A stretch of 64,000 nt of DNA from Neopestalotiopsis rosae (GCA_023078685.1 JALGAS010000007.1:1922001-1986000); one strand, 5' to 3'; positions 9,299 through 20,527 are shown, numbered from the stretch's first letter. A program made the numbers and translations. The notes: a model not told the origin generated them from the sequence alone.

Positions 9299-12022
9299 CT
9301 AGTGCTTCGTCTCTGATCTTCTGACGCGCTCCATCTCCCGTGCCTGGTTGAGTGTATTGAGGCAGATCTTCAACCAGCCCTTTGGCGACGCAGAGTCCCA
9401 GACATTGCTAGGCATGCGCACCACGGCCTCCTTGTAGAGACAATCATTCTCAAACTGCCAGCTGCACAATACGGACCGGAGCATACCGCCCTCGCGACCG
9501 CACAGCAATGCCACAGTCGGCGGGCGTTCGGCGCTAAAGATGCTGACGCTCAGCTCGCCCGTGTCGACCAGGGTAAAGAGCCGGTGGCCCTTGGGGAGGT
9601 TGACCTCGGCCAGATCGGGCCGCTCGTCGCGGATCCAGTCGGGCTCGAAGCCGACGCGCAGCGAGGGGTGGCGGCAGTACTCGGCAAAGGGCGTCGACGA
9701 GGCCTCGTACGAGAGGCGCGAGTTGTCGTTGCCAAAGACGAGCTTCTCGAGCTTGGCGATGGGCATGACGCCCTCGAACCCCACGAGGTTGCTCGTGCTC
9801 TGCAGGACCTGGCCGCCGTAGAGGCGGCGCACGGAAAAGGGGCCCAACGCGCTGAGCATGACGGAGACGAACAGGAAACCGGCAATCATCCACTCCATGG
9901 TGTGCTGGATCCCCGCGTTGAAGTTGAAGAGTGGTGCGTAGTAGATGGCCAAGCTGACGCCTTGGATGAACCACCAGGTGCCGGCCGTGATGAACATGAC
10001 GGCAAAGAGGCGCGAGAGACCGTAGTCGCGCGTCACGACGGGCCGCGGGAATCCCTTCCATCGGATATGCATTGCGCGGCAGGAGTCTAGCAGCACCGTG
10101 TTGTTTTCATGTGCGACACCGACCACCTGGCAAGTGGGATCAATGTCCCAGAGGTGAGTGTGAAAGAGATCCGTTCGTGCCAGAGCTCGGAACGGGTTAA
10201 ATGGCCCATTAGTGGGATCGGGGTACAATGAGACCATGCGCTCAACAATATTGTCGCTGTCATTTCCAAGAGATAGTTGGGCAAGCGACTGAAATTCTGT
10301 ATCGGTGTCGTCGCGGCGAATGCGGTAGTGCAGAAGACCCATCAGGGCATATGTCACGTCATTGGGGGTGAAGAATTGGTAATTGACTTCAGCACGACGC
10401 CAAAGGGCATCAAGAGCAGTAGAGAAGAGTTCCAAGCGACTGAGCGTCAGGAGATTGGTATAGTGCTCAGCCAGAAGTCGGGTCGGACCGCCATCCTCTT
10501 CGGAGTCAATGGGATCTTCCCAAATCTCAGCCGTCATCTCAACCAGCGTCAGCGACTCGGTGATCATGCCGTCGCCGTAGGGATGGGCAAAGTAGCATCG
10601 GTTTTCCGGGGCTAGGAGAGCCTCGGGCAGCGTCCACATGCGGGCTCCCCAGTTCTTCCTGCTCTCCACCCGGTCATCGGGCAGCATCACCACGACGCGA
10701 CTACTGCCACGAATCACGTCGCACATGCGATAAACATCCGAGTCGAGGAGATCGCCGGCGTGTTCAGCCCTGCACAAGAAGTCAAGCCAGTATGCCGAGC
10801 AGCCAGCCTCCTGTGCCGCCTGGATCGCCATTCGTTGAATCAGGAGTCGACCAGATTCGGAGCTAAAGGCCTTGTCGGCAAAGCTGATGAAGACATACCG
10901 CAGGTTGACGGGTGCGGATGCTTCCACTTTCCAGCTACCATCTTTTTGCATAACCACCAGCTGCCGCGGCCGAATGAGGCGGCGGCGGCTGGACGGCAGC
11001 TCAGGGCCAACAAGGATCTTGCTCGAATTCGTTGGCTTCTGGTCTAGTGGGTTGATGGCATGCTTTGGCCATTGCCAGTGATAGCCTGGGAAGTCTGTAT
11101 AGCTGGCCATGGTGTCACCGTCCTCCCACGAGTTGGAGCTCTGAAAGGTCAAGCACAATTGAAGAGGTACGCAGACGATAAGTACTCTGAACATGCCGTC
11201 AATCTTCCTCCACCACCCCTCCTTGCCCAAGGGACCGAGAGCCCATTCTGAAATTTGCAACGCCTTTGGTACATCGCCGTTCATCTTTGCCCGTCTCCAG
11301 TCTCCAGTGTCGAGGTTGTTCTCGAGGACGTGGGTCGTGGATTGAACGATGAGTCGCTTGGGGACGTAGTTGGTCGGAGAGAGGTACACGGCAACGTCGC
11401 TAAACTTGGAGCTCTTTTGGCCGAATTGATTGCGGTAGACGAATTTGCCCTCATCGTCTTTACGCATCGATCCGCCATAGTCAAATTCGCTGAGAGTGGC
11501 GTGATTTTGCGACTCTGATTCAGCCTGCTTTGGTCTGTAGTAAAAGGACCCGTTCCATCCCCGCTTTCCGCTGAATTGCTTCTTGAAGTTGCTTGCTGCT
11601 TGTTCTGCACCCGTTCTTCTGAGATCCCACCAACTTCTGTGTCCCTCTTGACTAGGGGGAGTGGCAGGCGTTACGGCAAACGTTGACTGAGCGCTCATGG
11701 TCATTTCGTAAGATTGATCATGTTTGTTGTCATGCAAGTTGCTCGAATACACAGACGTGTATTGTGTATTGGCTTGGTCTGTTGGATGGCCTCTGGCATG
11801 TTCGTAGATGTGTTCGCCACTTGGTGACTGCAGCGGTTGCCACTTGACTTGACTTTCGTACTCCATGTCGGTGTAAGTGGCAGCCATTTGCAAAGACGAT
11901 GGAAGATGGCAAGTCCTGTCATTGCACAGAGGATCTGGCACCTTGAACCAGTAGGTATTTATCAACGGGTCATCATTGTTGAGTATATCCGTTGCTTTGG
12001 GCACTGAGGAGCTGGGGGCCAA
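9299..12022 (-). CDS. HET-like domain protein with C-terminal membrane hairpin
   Basis: A single-exon frame of 907 residues. The core at about residues 370-470 has the logic of the fungal heterokaryon-incompatibility (HET) domain: YVFISFAD at the start, then AYWLDFLC, then MCDVIRGSSRVVVMLPDD, then WGARMWTLPEALLAP. These match the HET pattern (SY.W, YLWIDSLCI, M..IY..A..., R.WT.QE..L). Two hydrophobic helices lie at about 677-727, so the protein is probably membrane-attached. The N-terminal 360 residues are polar with Gln/Ser-rich parts. HET proteins take part in non-self recognition and cell death in ascomycetes; that role is inferred here. The region at nt 9530-9900 is noticeably GC-richer than the rest, and its long opposite-strand frames are shadows. 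Confidence 0.75.
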   Translation of the reverse strand: MAPSSSVPKATDILNNDDPLINTYWFKVPDPLCNDRTCHLPSSLQMAATYTDMEYESQVKWQPLQSPSGEHIYEHARGHPTDQANTQYTSVYSSNLHDNKHDQSYEMTMSAQSTFAVTPATPPSQEGHRSWWDLRRTGAEQAASNFKKQFSGKRGWNGSFYYRPKQAESESQNHATLSEFDYGGSMRKDDEGKFVYRNQFGQKSSKFSDVAVYLSPTNYVPKRLIVQSTTHVLENNLDTGDWRRAKMNGDVPKALQISEWALGPLGKEGWWRKIDGMFRVLIVCVPLQLCLTFQSSNSWEDGDTMASYTDFPGYHWQWPKHAINPLDQKPTNSSKILVGPELPSSRRRLIRPRQLVVMQKDGSWKVEASAPVNLRYVFISFADKAFSSESGRLLIQRMAIQAAQEAGCSAYWLDFLCRAEHAGDLLDSDVYRMCDVIRGSSRVVVMLPDDRVESRKNWGARMWTLPEALLAPENRCYFAHPYGDGMITESLTLVEMTAEIWEDPIDSEEDGGPTRLLAEHYTNLLTLSRLELFSTALDALWRRAEVNYQFFTPNDVTYALMGLLHYRIRRDDTDTEFQSLAQLSLGNDSDNIVERMVSLYPDPTNGPFNPFRALARTDLFHTHLWDIDPTCQVVGVAHENNTVLLDSCRAMHIRWKGFPRPVVTRDYGLSRLFAVMFITAGTWWFIQGVSLAIYYAPLFNFNAGIQHTMEWMIAGFLFVSVMLSALGPFSVRRLYGGQVLQSTSNLVGFEGVMPIAKLEKLVFGNDNSRLSYEASSTPFAEYCRHPSLRVGFEPDWIRDERPDLAEVNLPKGHRLFTLVDTGELSVSIFSAERPPTVALLCGREGGMLRSVLCSWQFENDCLYKEAVVRMPSNVWDSASPKGWLKICLNTLNQAREMERVRRSETKH

Positions 12023-13450
12023 AAGTCCCAGTTCACGTTATACTACTAGCAGAGTGCATCTATTCTGCAAACATTCAGCTCCTCCATTTCGGTAGCGTCC
12101 ACGGCCAATCGAACCCTTGTTGGTGGAGCGCGAAGGATGACAAACCTTGGTGACTCTAGTACGGATCCGATGCCACACCTCCATAATCGTGGACATCTTA
12201 ATTTGCTACCATGGACCACTGGGGACCATCTTATCAAGAGGCTGTCTTGGCTGTGAATCAGTTTTTTCAGCAGCCTGTCGAGCCAGTCTAAAAATGGCGA
12301 CAATTCTAGGCCTTTAGAGTGCTTTGGGCTCGCTTCTGAACCCCATGACAGGCCCTGAGTTCCACTAACCTGGGTTTTTGTGGAGTGACTGTTGATGCAG
12401 ACTAAAGGGAGGTTAACGCAAGGGAAGCTTAATGAGCTAAAATTAACCCAGAAAATCCTCAACACCCACGCTGTCATTCACTAGCAGAGACCCAGAGTTG
12501 TATTGATCCAGTCTCGTCTACTATAATAAATTTCTCAACCATGCGCGAAATAATTCAAGTCGGCCGAGATGTCATACTTGTTGGTTGATCTCGAATGATG
12601 ATCCTATACTACCAGCGGGTCACGTTATTGTGACCGGATGCACCCGTCTCACCTCTGAACCAGGAGCATGATCTTGTAGGATCAACAAGGTCCTTTCGTT
12701 ATGAAGTTAGGGACATTACATGGGTAAGAAAACCACAGTCCAATTGTGCGACACACCGCATCGTTGGGATTCCAGCCTTATGTGATTTGTAATGATCTCT
12801 TCTTAGCTGCATTCAGCTAAAGTCGAATTTCTTCTGATCCGTCATCCTTGGCAGGCGACATCGCGTGGTCAAGGGTTTCTTTATTGTCTCTTGCCACGCT
12901 GGCATACAGTCGACCAATAATCCTGATCGGATGAGTAACGCTCATCTTTCCGAGACCCATGAGGAAGGAGTTCGCGTAAATATTCAGTTGTGCTGACTGT
13001 TGCCACCGCGATTCTGAGGGCACAACGAGAAAAAACACCTTAGTCGCGCCTTATACCTTTCCAGGAACTAGTACGCTCACGTGTTGCCATGAGAATAATT
13101 CACCATAAGCGATCCACAGATAGACAAACCATTGCGCAGAAAGCTTAGCTCAACATTGGCCATGTGCGAGGTCGCATACTGTCACTATACTCGATCAGGG
13201 CCACCATCTTGATATAGTCTGACGGTGCTTTCGACCTCCTCAATCATAACTAAGGTACGCTTACGCTTCGTCGTTTGATCACTGTGCTCGATCCCATTTT
13301 GACAAGAAGAGATACATCACGTGCATCGCATGCAATGGAGGAAAATAGGTAATCAAGGCAATGAATCGATTTAATCCAAGTATACACTAAATCAAACTCC
13401 TGCCCGTACCAACATTGCACATGATTATTCAAACAACAGTTTGCACGTTG
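12023..13450. other. Intergenic, no supported gene
   Basis: It lies between the start of the HET-like gene and the 3' end of the next leftward gene. A 143-codon minus frame at 12046-12477 directly abuts the HET-like start but has no recognisable domain and is treated as promoter or 5' UTR. Confidence 0.55.
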
Positions 13451-14863
13451 CTAATATGCAACATCTGATACGAAAACCATATTCATTCTGCCCACAGGCA
13501 TGCCCTCATTGCTGAGTATAGGTTCGTACTGTTTGCAAAAATGTTAGAACGTTGAAGGCAAAATGAAAAATGAAAAACTGAAAGGGGAAGAGAATGAATA
13601 GCAGCGTACATAGTCAATCTGTGCCACGTGGATATCTCTGCCACTGTCGTCCCTCCCACATCCAATGTCGGCCCTCACGTGTAGGTAGTGCGGAGTGAAG
13701 GAGAGGAACCCAGCCGTGCCCATCCCTCGGTTTGGAGAGTGGAAACTAAACACCTGTTGGTTCATGGTGACGTTACCGTGGGTGTAGTCCGCGAACCCCT
13801 TGGCGAATTCCCATTCGATGCTGGGCCGCGTCTTGACATATGTGAAGCCACGGTGTATCCGAATCTGAGAACATTATCAGCATTTCTCCATCGTCAACAA
13901 GAGCGTGGCCTCGAAGTAGAAGAGATATTGATCAACTAACTCTGAAAGCGTTTTGGATTGGCCAGGTATGAGTTTCTGTAATATTCATGGCCGTGGTGAC
14001 CCATGTACCGACAGTGAAGTCGGGCGAGCAAGGATCTGGCCAATCGCCAGGGGCATCGCGTTTCCTAGTCGAACAGCGTTGTCCTTCGGAAAGAGCTTGC
14101 TGAACACCCGCCGCGTACACCTCGTATTTAGTTACTGTGGTGGGTCGAACCGTACAATGCGGGAGCGGCTCATAACGTCCCTTCGTTGGGTTCCACTTGT
14201 CCCTGTGCGTTGGTTCCCAAGGGCCATGGGGGTCCTCGCCTTCCTCCAGAGGGGGGTCCTCGAACGGAACTTTTCTCCTGTCCCTTGCTTCGGTGCTCTC
14301 GATTTCCACACGACGGCAATCCTCACGACCGCAGCAGAAGCTTGCGAAGAGAGTTTCTGCCGGCTATCTGTCCATCAGCATCAACGTATCATGAACGTAT
14401 GTGGTCCTTCAAGATGACTCACCCTGATGGGGGAGTAGAAGCAACCTGCTCTGCTTGCCCTGAGCATAATTCTCCCAGGCAAGTCATTCAACTGGCTCGG
14501 GCCTACAAGATCCCCCCCTCCTCCTTGCAGCAATATGAGTTTGCAACCCGCGCCTGGGTCAGGGACTTTCCAGTATACATGGGGTGTATAGAATGTGGCG
14601 CTATGATTAGACGAGTTCTTTGCCTGGCTGAATCGTACGTTTTCATATTTGTGCCCGTTTCCATATTCATAATCCATGATATCGATGTCTGCAAGAAGAG
14701 TGTTGTACAAGACATTCCTCGAGTTCGAGGCAACATCGAGAGCGCTTGTGCAAAGATTGTCCGCATAAGGCGTGAAGCCTTGGGTAGTATTGATGGGAGT
14801 TGCTACGCAGCGGTGGGAAAGAAGGTAAAGAAAAAGTATAACGCCATTTATAAACTTGAACAT
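13451..14863 (-). CDS. Secreted Cys-rich protein of unknown family
   Basis: Four exons: 14863-14423, 14363-13941, 13864-13610 and 13528-13451. All introns are phase 0 and the product is 398 residues. A clear signal peptide (MFKF...LYLLSHRCVA, cleavage near residue 22) precedes a mature chain with about ten cysteines, including a CC pair in FCCGREDC and a late GCGRDD. Several NxT/S glycosylation sites occur. The C-terminal third (from about residue 270) is dominated by alternating strand-like segments rich in Thr, Ser, His and aromatics. I do not recognise the family. The start at 14863 is preferred over the upstream ATG at 15004 because a TATATAAA box lies at 14981-14988 and the signal peptide begins cleanly there. 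A 250-codon frame on the opposite strand is a shadow. Confidence 0.7.
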
Positions 14864-14980
14864 TTTTCCAACTTGTCGAGGGTGACTTTCAATGGAAAGA
14901 GTAAGTGTCTGATGACCTGCTTGAATCAGAGTGTCTGAGAGTCGGATAGAAATTTGCAAAAAGATGGACAACGTAATGAG

Positions 14981-14988
14981 TTTATATA
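14981..14988 (-). promoter_or_regulatory. TATA box of secreted Cys-rich protein gene
   Basis: TATATAAA on the minus strand, about 120 bp before the ATG at 14863. Confidence 0.6.
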
Positions 14989-15598
14989 CTGCTTGTGTTG
15001 ACATTGTGTAAAAGACCCTTCAATCTAGGTGTACGACCATGCACCTCTCAAGACTAAAGAGATTCACCGAGATCGCAAAACATACTTCCGCAAGTAACTC
15101 CATGAAGGTTTCTACCATTATAAATTACTCTGTTGATAAAGTCCGAGTCTTGCATCTGTAAATCACGTGTTAGCATAATGGATGTTGCCTGCTTTCTACC
15201 TAGTCATTCAATACCTATGTACTTCCGGGCTTGGAAGACCCTTTTTGCATTCGCCAAGATTTTAATTTTCTGCGCAGTCGATACCTACATATGTAGGTAG
15301 TTATGTAAGCTTTTGTCCGAGCGGTTAGGTATGTATCTAGCTTTTCTGTTGGTCCCTCGATAGCTCCTTACTTCCAGAACCGGGGTACTGTAGATCTTGA
15401 TTGTGGGGTAAAGCATGTTGGAGAGGATGCCTCGGTACAAACAAGATGCCACCCAACAATAACAAACAAGGTCGCACCATTTCGAATAACTTTCGATTCA
15501 ATCTGGTGCATTTTAGCTTTGAACAAGACTATTTTCATATCCTGGAAAACATTTCGAATTAATAATTATTTTCAGTGCTACTTGGCGAGAACTGCAAC
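14989..15598. other. Divergent intergenic region
   Basis: Promoter space between the leftward secreted-protein gene and the rightward acyl-CoA dehydrogenase gene. It contains a small ATACCTACATATGTAGGTA inverted repeat near 15281-15300. No gene is supported. Confidence 0.5.
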
Positions 15599-16885
15599 AT
15601 GTCGAACAGCAACGCAAACACGCTTCCGTGGGCCGAGCCGGCTTGGCACGGAGCCCTGGAGTCGCCATACTATAAAGACTCGCACAGAAGATTGCAGGCA
15701 TATGCAAGGAAATATATCGATGAGCGCGTTCTACCTCATGCACTGGAGTGGGAGGCTCAGGGCGATTGTCCGGAGAGTGCCAAGCTGGATTATCTCAATT
15801 CGGGACTGGCACTGACAGATGTGCCCAAACAGTACAAACCGCCACACCTCCAGACTCTTGCGGGTGTTCCGGTGGACGAGCTGGACGCGTTTCATTTGCT
15901 TATAATTACTGACGAGGGATCCCGCATCGAAGGTGGATTGGGAACAGCTCTCGCCGGCGCCAACATTATTGGCATACCGCCAATTATCCACCACGGCACT
16001 GAAGATCAGAAAAGAAAATGGCTTCCTGGTCTTTCCACGAGGCAGACGAGCTTTTGTCTCGGCATTACGGAGCCAAGCGGTGGCAGCGACGTCGGCAATA
16101 TCAGAACCACGGCCCAGAAGAGTGCCGACGGTCAGCATTACGTGGTCAATGGCACAAAGAAATGGATCACGGGCGCTCAGTGGGCAACGCACATGACGAC
16201 GGCGGTACGGACGGGCGGCCCAGGAGCCGGCGGCATCTCGCTGCTCGTGGTGCCGCTCGACGCGCCGGGCGTGTCCATTGAAAAGATTTACAACAGCGGA
16301 CAGAACGCGGGCGGCGCGTCCTGGGTCCGCCTAAGCGACGTCCGCGTGCCGGCCGAGAACCTGCTGGGGCGCGAGAACGCCGGGTTCAAGTACATCATGA
16401 CCAACTTCAACCGGGAGCGCTTCGTCATGTCCGTCGGCTGCAACCGCAAGGCGCGGACCTGCCTCAGCACGGCTCTGGCCTATGCTCAGGAGCGCGAGAC
16501 GTTTGGCGCGCCGCTGGCGAGCCATCAGATTATTCGACACAAGATCGTCACCCTCGCGCGCGAGGTCGAGTCGCACTGGGCCTGGCTCGAGCAGATTGCG
16601 TACCATGTGCAGATCCGCGGGTGGCAGAGCGACTCCCTAGCTGGACCGATAGCGCTGAGCAAGGTTTCGGGCGGCAGGATTCTAGAGCTTGCGGCGCGGG
16701 AAGCCCAGCAGATCATGGGCGGCGTGGCATATCAGCGAGGAGGGCCCGGTGGCGGAGGTGTGGTGGAACAAATCACTAGAGACTTGCGAATGATGGTCGT
16801 GGGCGGCGGCAGCGAGGAGATCATTGGAGACCTGGCCTTTAGGCAAGAGACGAAGCGGGCAAATAAGAAAGGTTCAAAGTTGTAA
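15599..16885 (+). CDS. Acyl-CoA dehydrogenase family protein
   Basis: Intronless, 428 residues, about the usual length of the family. The three ACAD parts are present: an N-terminal helical domain, the middle beta domain with the FAD-binding FCLGITEPSGGSD motif (about 152-164) and WITGA (189-193), and the C-terminal helical domain with ERETFGAPLASHQ (298-310) and QQIMGG (370-375). It should oxidise an acyl-CoA or related thioester using FAD, passing electrons to ETF or oxygen. An oddity: at the usual catalytic Glu site, after GGVAY, the sequence is QRGGPGGGG, so the Glu is missing and a Gly-rich insert is present. A Glu at 273 in NRERF occupies the position that provides the base in isovaleryl-CoA and long-chain enzymes. 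No mitochondrial presequence is evident, and no clear PTS1 (ends GSKL). The start at 15599 is preferred; an in-frame ATG-like codon 24 bp upstream is possible. Confidence 0.9.
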   Translation: MSNSNANTLPWAEPAWHGALESPYYKDSHRRLQAYARKYIDERVLPHALEWEAQGDCPESAKLDYLNSGLALTDVPKQYKPPHLQTLAGVPVDELDAFHLLIITDEGSRIEGGLGTALAGANIIGIPPIIHHGTEDQKRKWLPGLSTRQTSFCLGITEPSGGSDVGNIRTTAQKSADGQHYVVNGTKKWITGAQWATHMTTAVRTGGPGAGGISLLVVPLDAPGVSIEKIYNSGQNAGGASWVRLSDVRVPAENLLGRENAGFKYIMTNFNRERFVMSVGCNRKARTCLSTALAYAQERETFGAPLASHQIIRHKIVTLAREVESHWAWLEQIAYHVQIRGWQSDSLAGPIALSKVSGGRILELAAREAQQIMGGVAYQRGGPGGGGVVEQITRDLRMMVVGGGSEEIIGDLAFRQETKRANKKGSKL

Positions 16886-18952
16886 GCGTCTCTAGCATCT
16901 TATAGTATACCTAGTCCATCGACGCGTAATGAAGACCCCAACTGAGAGCTTATGTCAGAGATAAGGTGATTCTCCTGATTCCTAGAACGTTGATCAAATT
17001 TTGGCTTCGTCGGCCCGAAATAAGAAGGAGTTGGATTTAATATATGTAGAGCAGCCCGACATGAGATGACTGTGCTTGCCGGCAAGAATTTAAGGTTACT
17101 GCTGGCTGTCACTTTGGTTTACTTTGTCGACTTGTCGAATTGAGTGGCAGGCAAGGCCCGTCGAATGGAATTTTTTTCGGTAATGAGAACCACCTTATGC
17201 TTGCCTCGCAGTGGCCGGAGTCTAATCATGGGTCAAGTGAAGACCTTGATGGCAGTAGGTTTCGTGACAGGCCATTCCGGTCATAGGTACCTCGGATACC
17301 AGAAAGCTCTTTGAGACTGGGTGGAATAGCGTATGCAGCGGCCCAAAAACGGCCATTACTTCAGTAGCTTTGAGCTTAGCGGCAGCCGTTTTCGCTCAAT
17401 GAACCACCAAATGACCACTCATTGCAGGAAATATGGCATGACTGTAGACTTCTCATTGAGGCAACCCGTGTCTGATGATGTAAATATCGTACATGATCTG
17501 TCACGAACCACTTATTTGCTAGAGTTTGCCGACCGTCCAGACGTGTGCAGTGCATTTGTATCGTGGGAGAAGAGTGACCAGCCGTCGGACAGCTGGGCTG
17601 GCGTCCACCTCTAGCTGCAACCGTAACGATGCGCGTTCGGAAAGAACAAATCCATTGTTTCAATCCTTTTAAAGCATCCAAGCAAGCACGACCGTATCAA
17701 GCCATTTCTGGAACATGCCAAAACACTGCGCTGATCTTGGACCTGTGCCAAATTCATCACGTTTGGAATTTCCGCACTGCAATGGGTCCGAACCTTCGTC
17801 TGTTCACAGGAAAAAGGGATACCAAGCTTTTGGGCAACCCTGTCGATCTGCACCATCAATGCTGTGTTGGGCCCAACGCCGATCGTCCGTCCCACTGAAG
17901 AATTGCTGAAGAGTTGACCCCTGCAACCCAGCATGTGCGACTCAGCCCCATGGGCGTTGCTTCGAAATGTTGCTCTGTGAGAGTCCACCACAGTCCACGT
18001 CTGACTCTAGGCGTCACACAAAATTCCTACAAACATCGGCCGTGTTGCGAGCTGAGCGGCCGAGCAACCGAACCGTCGCGCCATATGAGGATCTGCCGTG
18101 CTGGCCGCTTAGCATGGCAAAGGCTCGCTGACATTCGCTTGCTCTGTTTCGTCATAGCTGCACTTCTCACACAATGAGTGAGGAGAAGGCACTTGAACAG
18201 ATTCATTTCTCCTGTCCAGCAGCGCCACTGCACGGAATCCAAAGAACTTCCCGCTGCCAATCACCAGCGCTCAGGGGATGCGGATCACCTTGACACGAGT
18301 ATTGTGACGAGCAGCTCGACATGTTCTGATAATGCAGGTATAAGCCATGGCTGCCTCATTAGGAAGTTGTACGGTCCAATTGACCAGTTGCTGGTGTGGG
18401 GGCACCATTGTCGTCGTCGTCGTCTTGTTCTCGGTAGAGATTTCTCTATTTGCCCCCTTCTAACGAAATATCCCTTTCTCTCTGGTATTCTCTCTATTGG
18501 AATCCCTTGAAATTGCCATGTAAGATCGAATTTGATTTCCCTGTTGAGTCTGAGGTGGTCAGCTGCTTCAGTCTGATTGTAATAATATTGGAATCCTTCA
18601 AATCTGAAACGACACAGGGCACCGGGAGTCTTGTTAGCGCTGGTGAGCCTTAGTATAGCCCGCACGTTGCTCCACGACTCGCCCCACGTTGAGACAGGCA
18701 ATATAGACTTGGTAGTCCGGTACATGACCAGGCCGGTTCTTGGCTAGACACTCCGTCCGGGAAACTTGCCGACGCCAAATGGTCCTATGTCAAAAATCCC
18801 CTTTAATTATTACCATATCCCTTCGAGCTACACTCGTCTCAAAGTCTTCCCAGCGAATGTTTTCATGAGACGCGGGCTGCTGGTCGTGTTCTCATCAACC
18901 GACAAATCAACAAATACGTATTCTCTTTCCTCTGACCTAGCCCAAAAGCACG
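16886..18952. other. Intergenic, no supported gene
   Basis: About 2 kb. Minus frames at 17611-17991 and 18285-18725 and a plus frame at 17333-17614 are open, but they show no known domain, signal peptide or splice pattern. The right end is the promoter of the acyltransferase gene. Confidence 0.5.
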
Positions 18953-20527
18953 ATGAACGGATACGCCGCTTCGGGTCTTTCCCTCTCTCATGAGGAGAAG
19001 TTATCCCTGATCGATGAAAAGTCAATATCAGACGTGGAGAGTGAGAGTGGAAGGGCAGATTTAGAAAAGAGATTCTCAGCCCAACAATGGCTCAAGCACT
19101 CCAGAGTATACACAAGGGGGCCGCGCCTTTCATCACTAGCAGCTACATTACTACGAGCGGGAATTTTCCTATTACCGAGCTTCTTACAACACCGACTCAC
19201 CCACGAGCGACCGAGAAGTGACCGCGTTGGCCCGACCGCATATCTCGACGGCTTGCGTGGCCTGGCCGCATTATTCGTCTTTTTCTGTCACTTCTTCTAC
19301 ACTGCTTTCTCAATAGCCGATGGCTACGGAAAAGATGGTGGGAATTATATCTTTTGGAAACTGCCATTCATTCGGCTCTTATTCAGTGGACCTTCTATGG
19401 TCTGCCTTTTCTTTGTTATTTCAGGCTATGCCCTATCCTTGAAGGCTATCAAGCAAATTCGAAGCCGCTCATATGATGGCTTTGCCACCACCATGTCATC
19501 GTTTGTCTTTCGACGCGCCTTCCGGCTATTCCTCCCAACGGCGATTTCCACTTTGATGGTCGTTTTCCTATTGCAATTAGGCGCCTATGAAGTTACCAGA
19601 GACTTCGCCGGCGATACCAACTACGTCAGGGGCGTCATTGAGACACACCCGCTCCAGGCATATACTTTCAACTGGCAATTGTGGCACTGGGCATGGGAGA
19701 TGTTTGACTTCGTCCATGTTTGGGGATGGGAACCTTTTGGTGGAAGCACCATGTATGATGTGCATCTCTGGACAATCCCCGTCGAATACCGTTGCTCCAT
19801 GATGCTTTTCCTGGTTGTTTTCGGCCTCGCACGAGTCCGTACAGGTGTTCGCTTTACCTGCCTGGTCGGACTTTCGTGGTTCTGTCTGCGCAATAACCGC
19901 TGGGAAATGGTCCTCTTCCTTGCTGGCATGGGTATTGCTGAGCTGGATGTTATTCGCGGAGCGCACAACACTCCATCGCAGACGCAGCCGCCAATGAGCC
20001 CAATCCTACCTTTCGACGAAAAATCAGCATTCAGACCCAGGGACTCCAAGGGCCTGTTTTGGATCTTGCTATCGATACCGGCCATGTACCTCATGTCCGA
20101 ACCCGACTTGGGAACTGAAGGAGTGCCAGGCTGGCAATTCCTGGGCTCTCTGATTCCCGAGTATTTTGTGGACAAGTACCGATTCTGGCAGATTTGGGGA
20201 TCCATCCTCTTTGTCATTTGCGTCGCTCGCTCGCCAGCTTGGCAACGCGTGTTCAACACTCCCTTTGTGCAATACTTTGGCCGGATCAGCTACGCCATCT
20301 ACTTGATGCACGGTCCGGTTATGCACACGGCGGGATTCATGATTGAAAAATGGGCCTGGTCGATTACAGGCACCGAGGGTGCTGCATACGGACATGGATT
20401 CTGGCTTGCTGCCATATTCAACATCCCATTGGTCATTTGGGCAGCCGATCTTTTCTGGCGAGCCGTTGATGCTCCGACAGTAAAGTTCTCAAGGTGGATA
20501 GAGAGCAAGTGTTTGGTGAGGGACTAG
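18953..20527 (+). CDS. Acyltransferase-3 family membrane protein
   Basis: Intronless, 524 residues. A cytosolic N-tail of about 95 residues is followed by YLDGLRGLAALFVFFCHFF (about 98-116), the signature start of the acyltransferase-3 (OafA/NodX-like) family with its conserved His. About ten hydrophobic segments follow, with SMVCLFFVISGYALS, RRAFRLFLPTAIS and YFGRISYAIYLMHGPV (near 440) as further family marks. Members move acyl groups from acyl-CoA across or at membranes onto sugars, lipids or small molecules; the substrate here cannot be told. The gene stands alone with no clustered pathway genes. Its ATG has a purine at -3. Confidence 0.88.
   Translation: MNGYAASGLSLSHEEKLSLIDEKSISDVESESGRADLEKRFSAQQWLKHSRVYTRGPRLSSLAATLLRAGIFLLPSFLQHRLTHERPRSDRVGPTAYLDGLRGLAALFVFFCHFFYTAFSIADGYGKDGGNYIFWKLPFIRLLFSGPSMVCLFFVISGYALSLKAIKQIRSRSYDGFATTMSSFVFRRAFRLFLPTAISTLMVVFLLQLGAYEVTRDFAGDTNYVRGVIETHPLQAYTFNWQLWHWAWEMFDFVHVWGWEPFGGSTMYDVHLWTIPVEYRCSMMLFLVVFGLARVRTGVRFTCLVGLSWFCLRNNRWEMVLFLAGMGIAELDVIRGAHNTPSQTQPPMSPILPFDEKSAFRPRDSKGLFWILLSIPAMYLMSEPDLGTEGVPGWQFLGSLIPEYFVDKYRFWQIWGSILFVICVARSPAWQRVFNTPFVQYFGRISYAIYLMHGPVMHTAGFMIEKWAWSITGTEGAAYGHGFWLAAIFNIPLVIWAADLFWRAVDAPTVKFSRWIESKCLVRD

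Noticed and set aside
12046..12477. 143-codon minus frame upstream of the HET-like gene
   Set aside because: No domain or splice link to the HET-like frame; treated as promoter or leader.
14186..14938. 250-codon plus frame opposite the secreted Cys-rich gene
   Set aside because: The minus strand has signal peptide, splice sites and TATA box; the plus frame has none.
18285..18725. 146-codon minus frame in the gap before the acyltransferase
   Set aside because: No recognisable domain, poor composition and no promoter or splice support.
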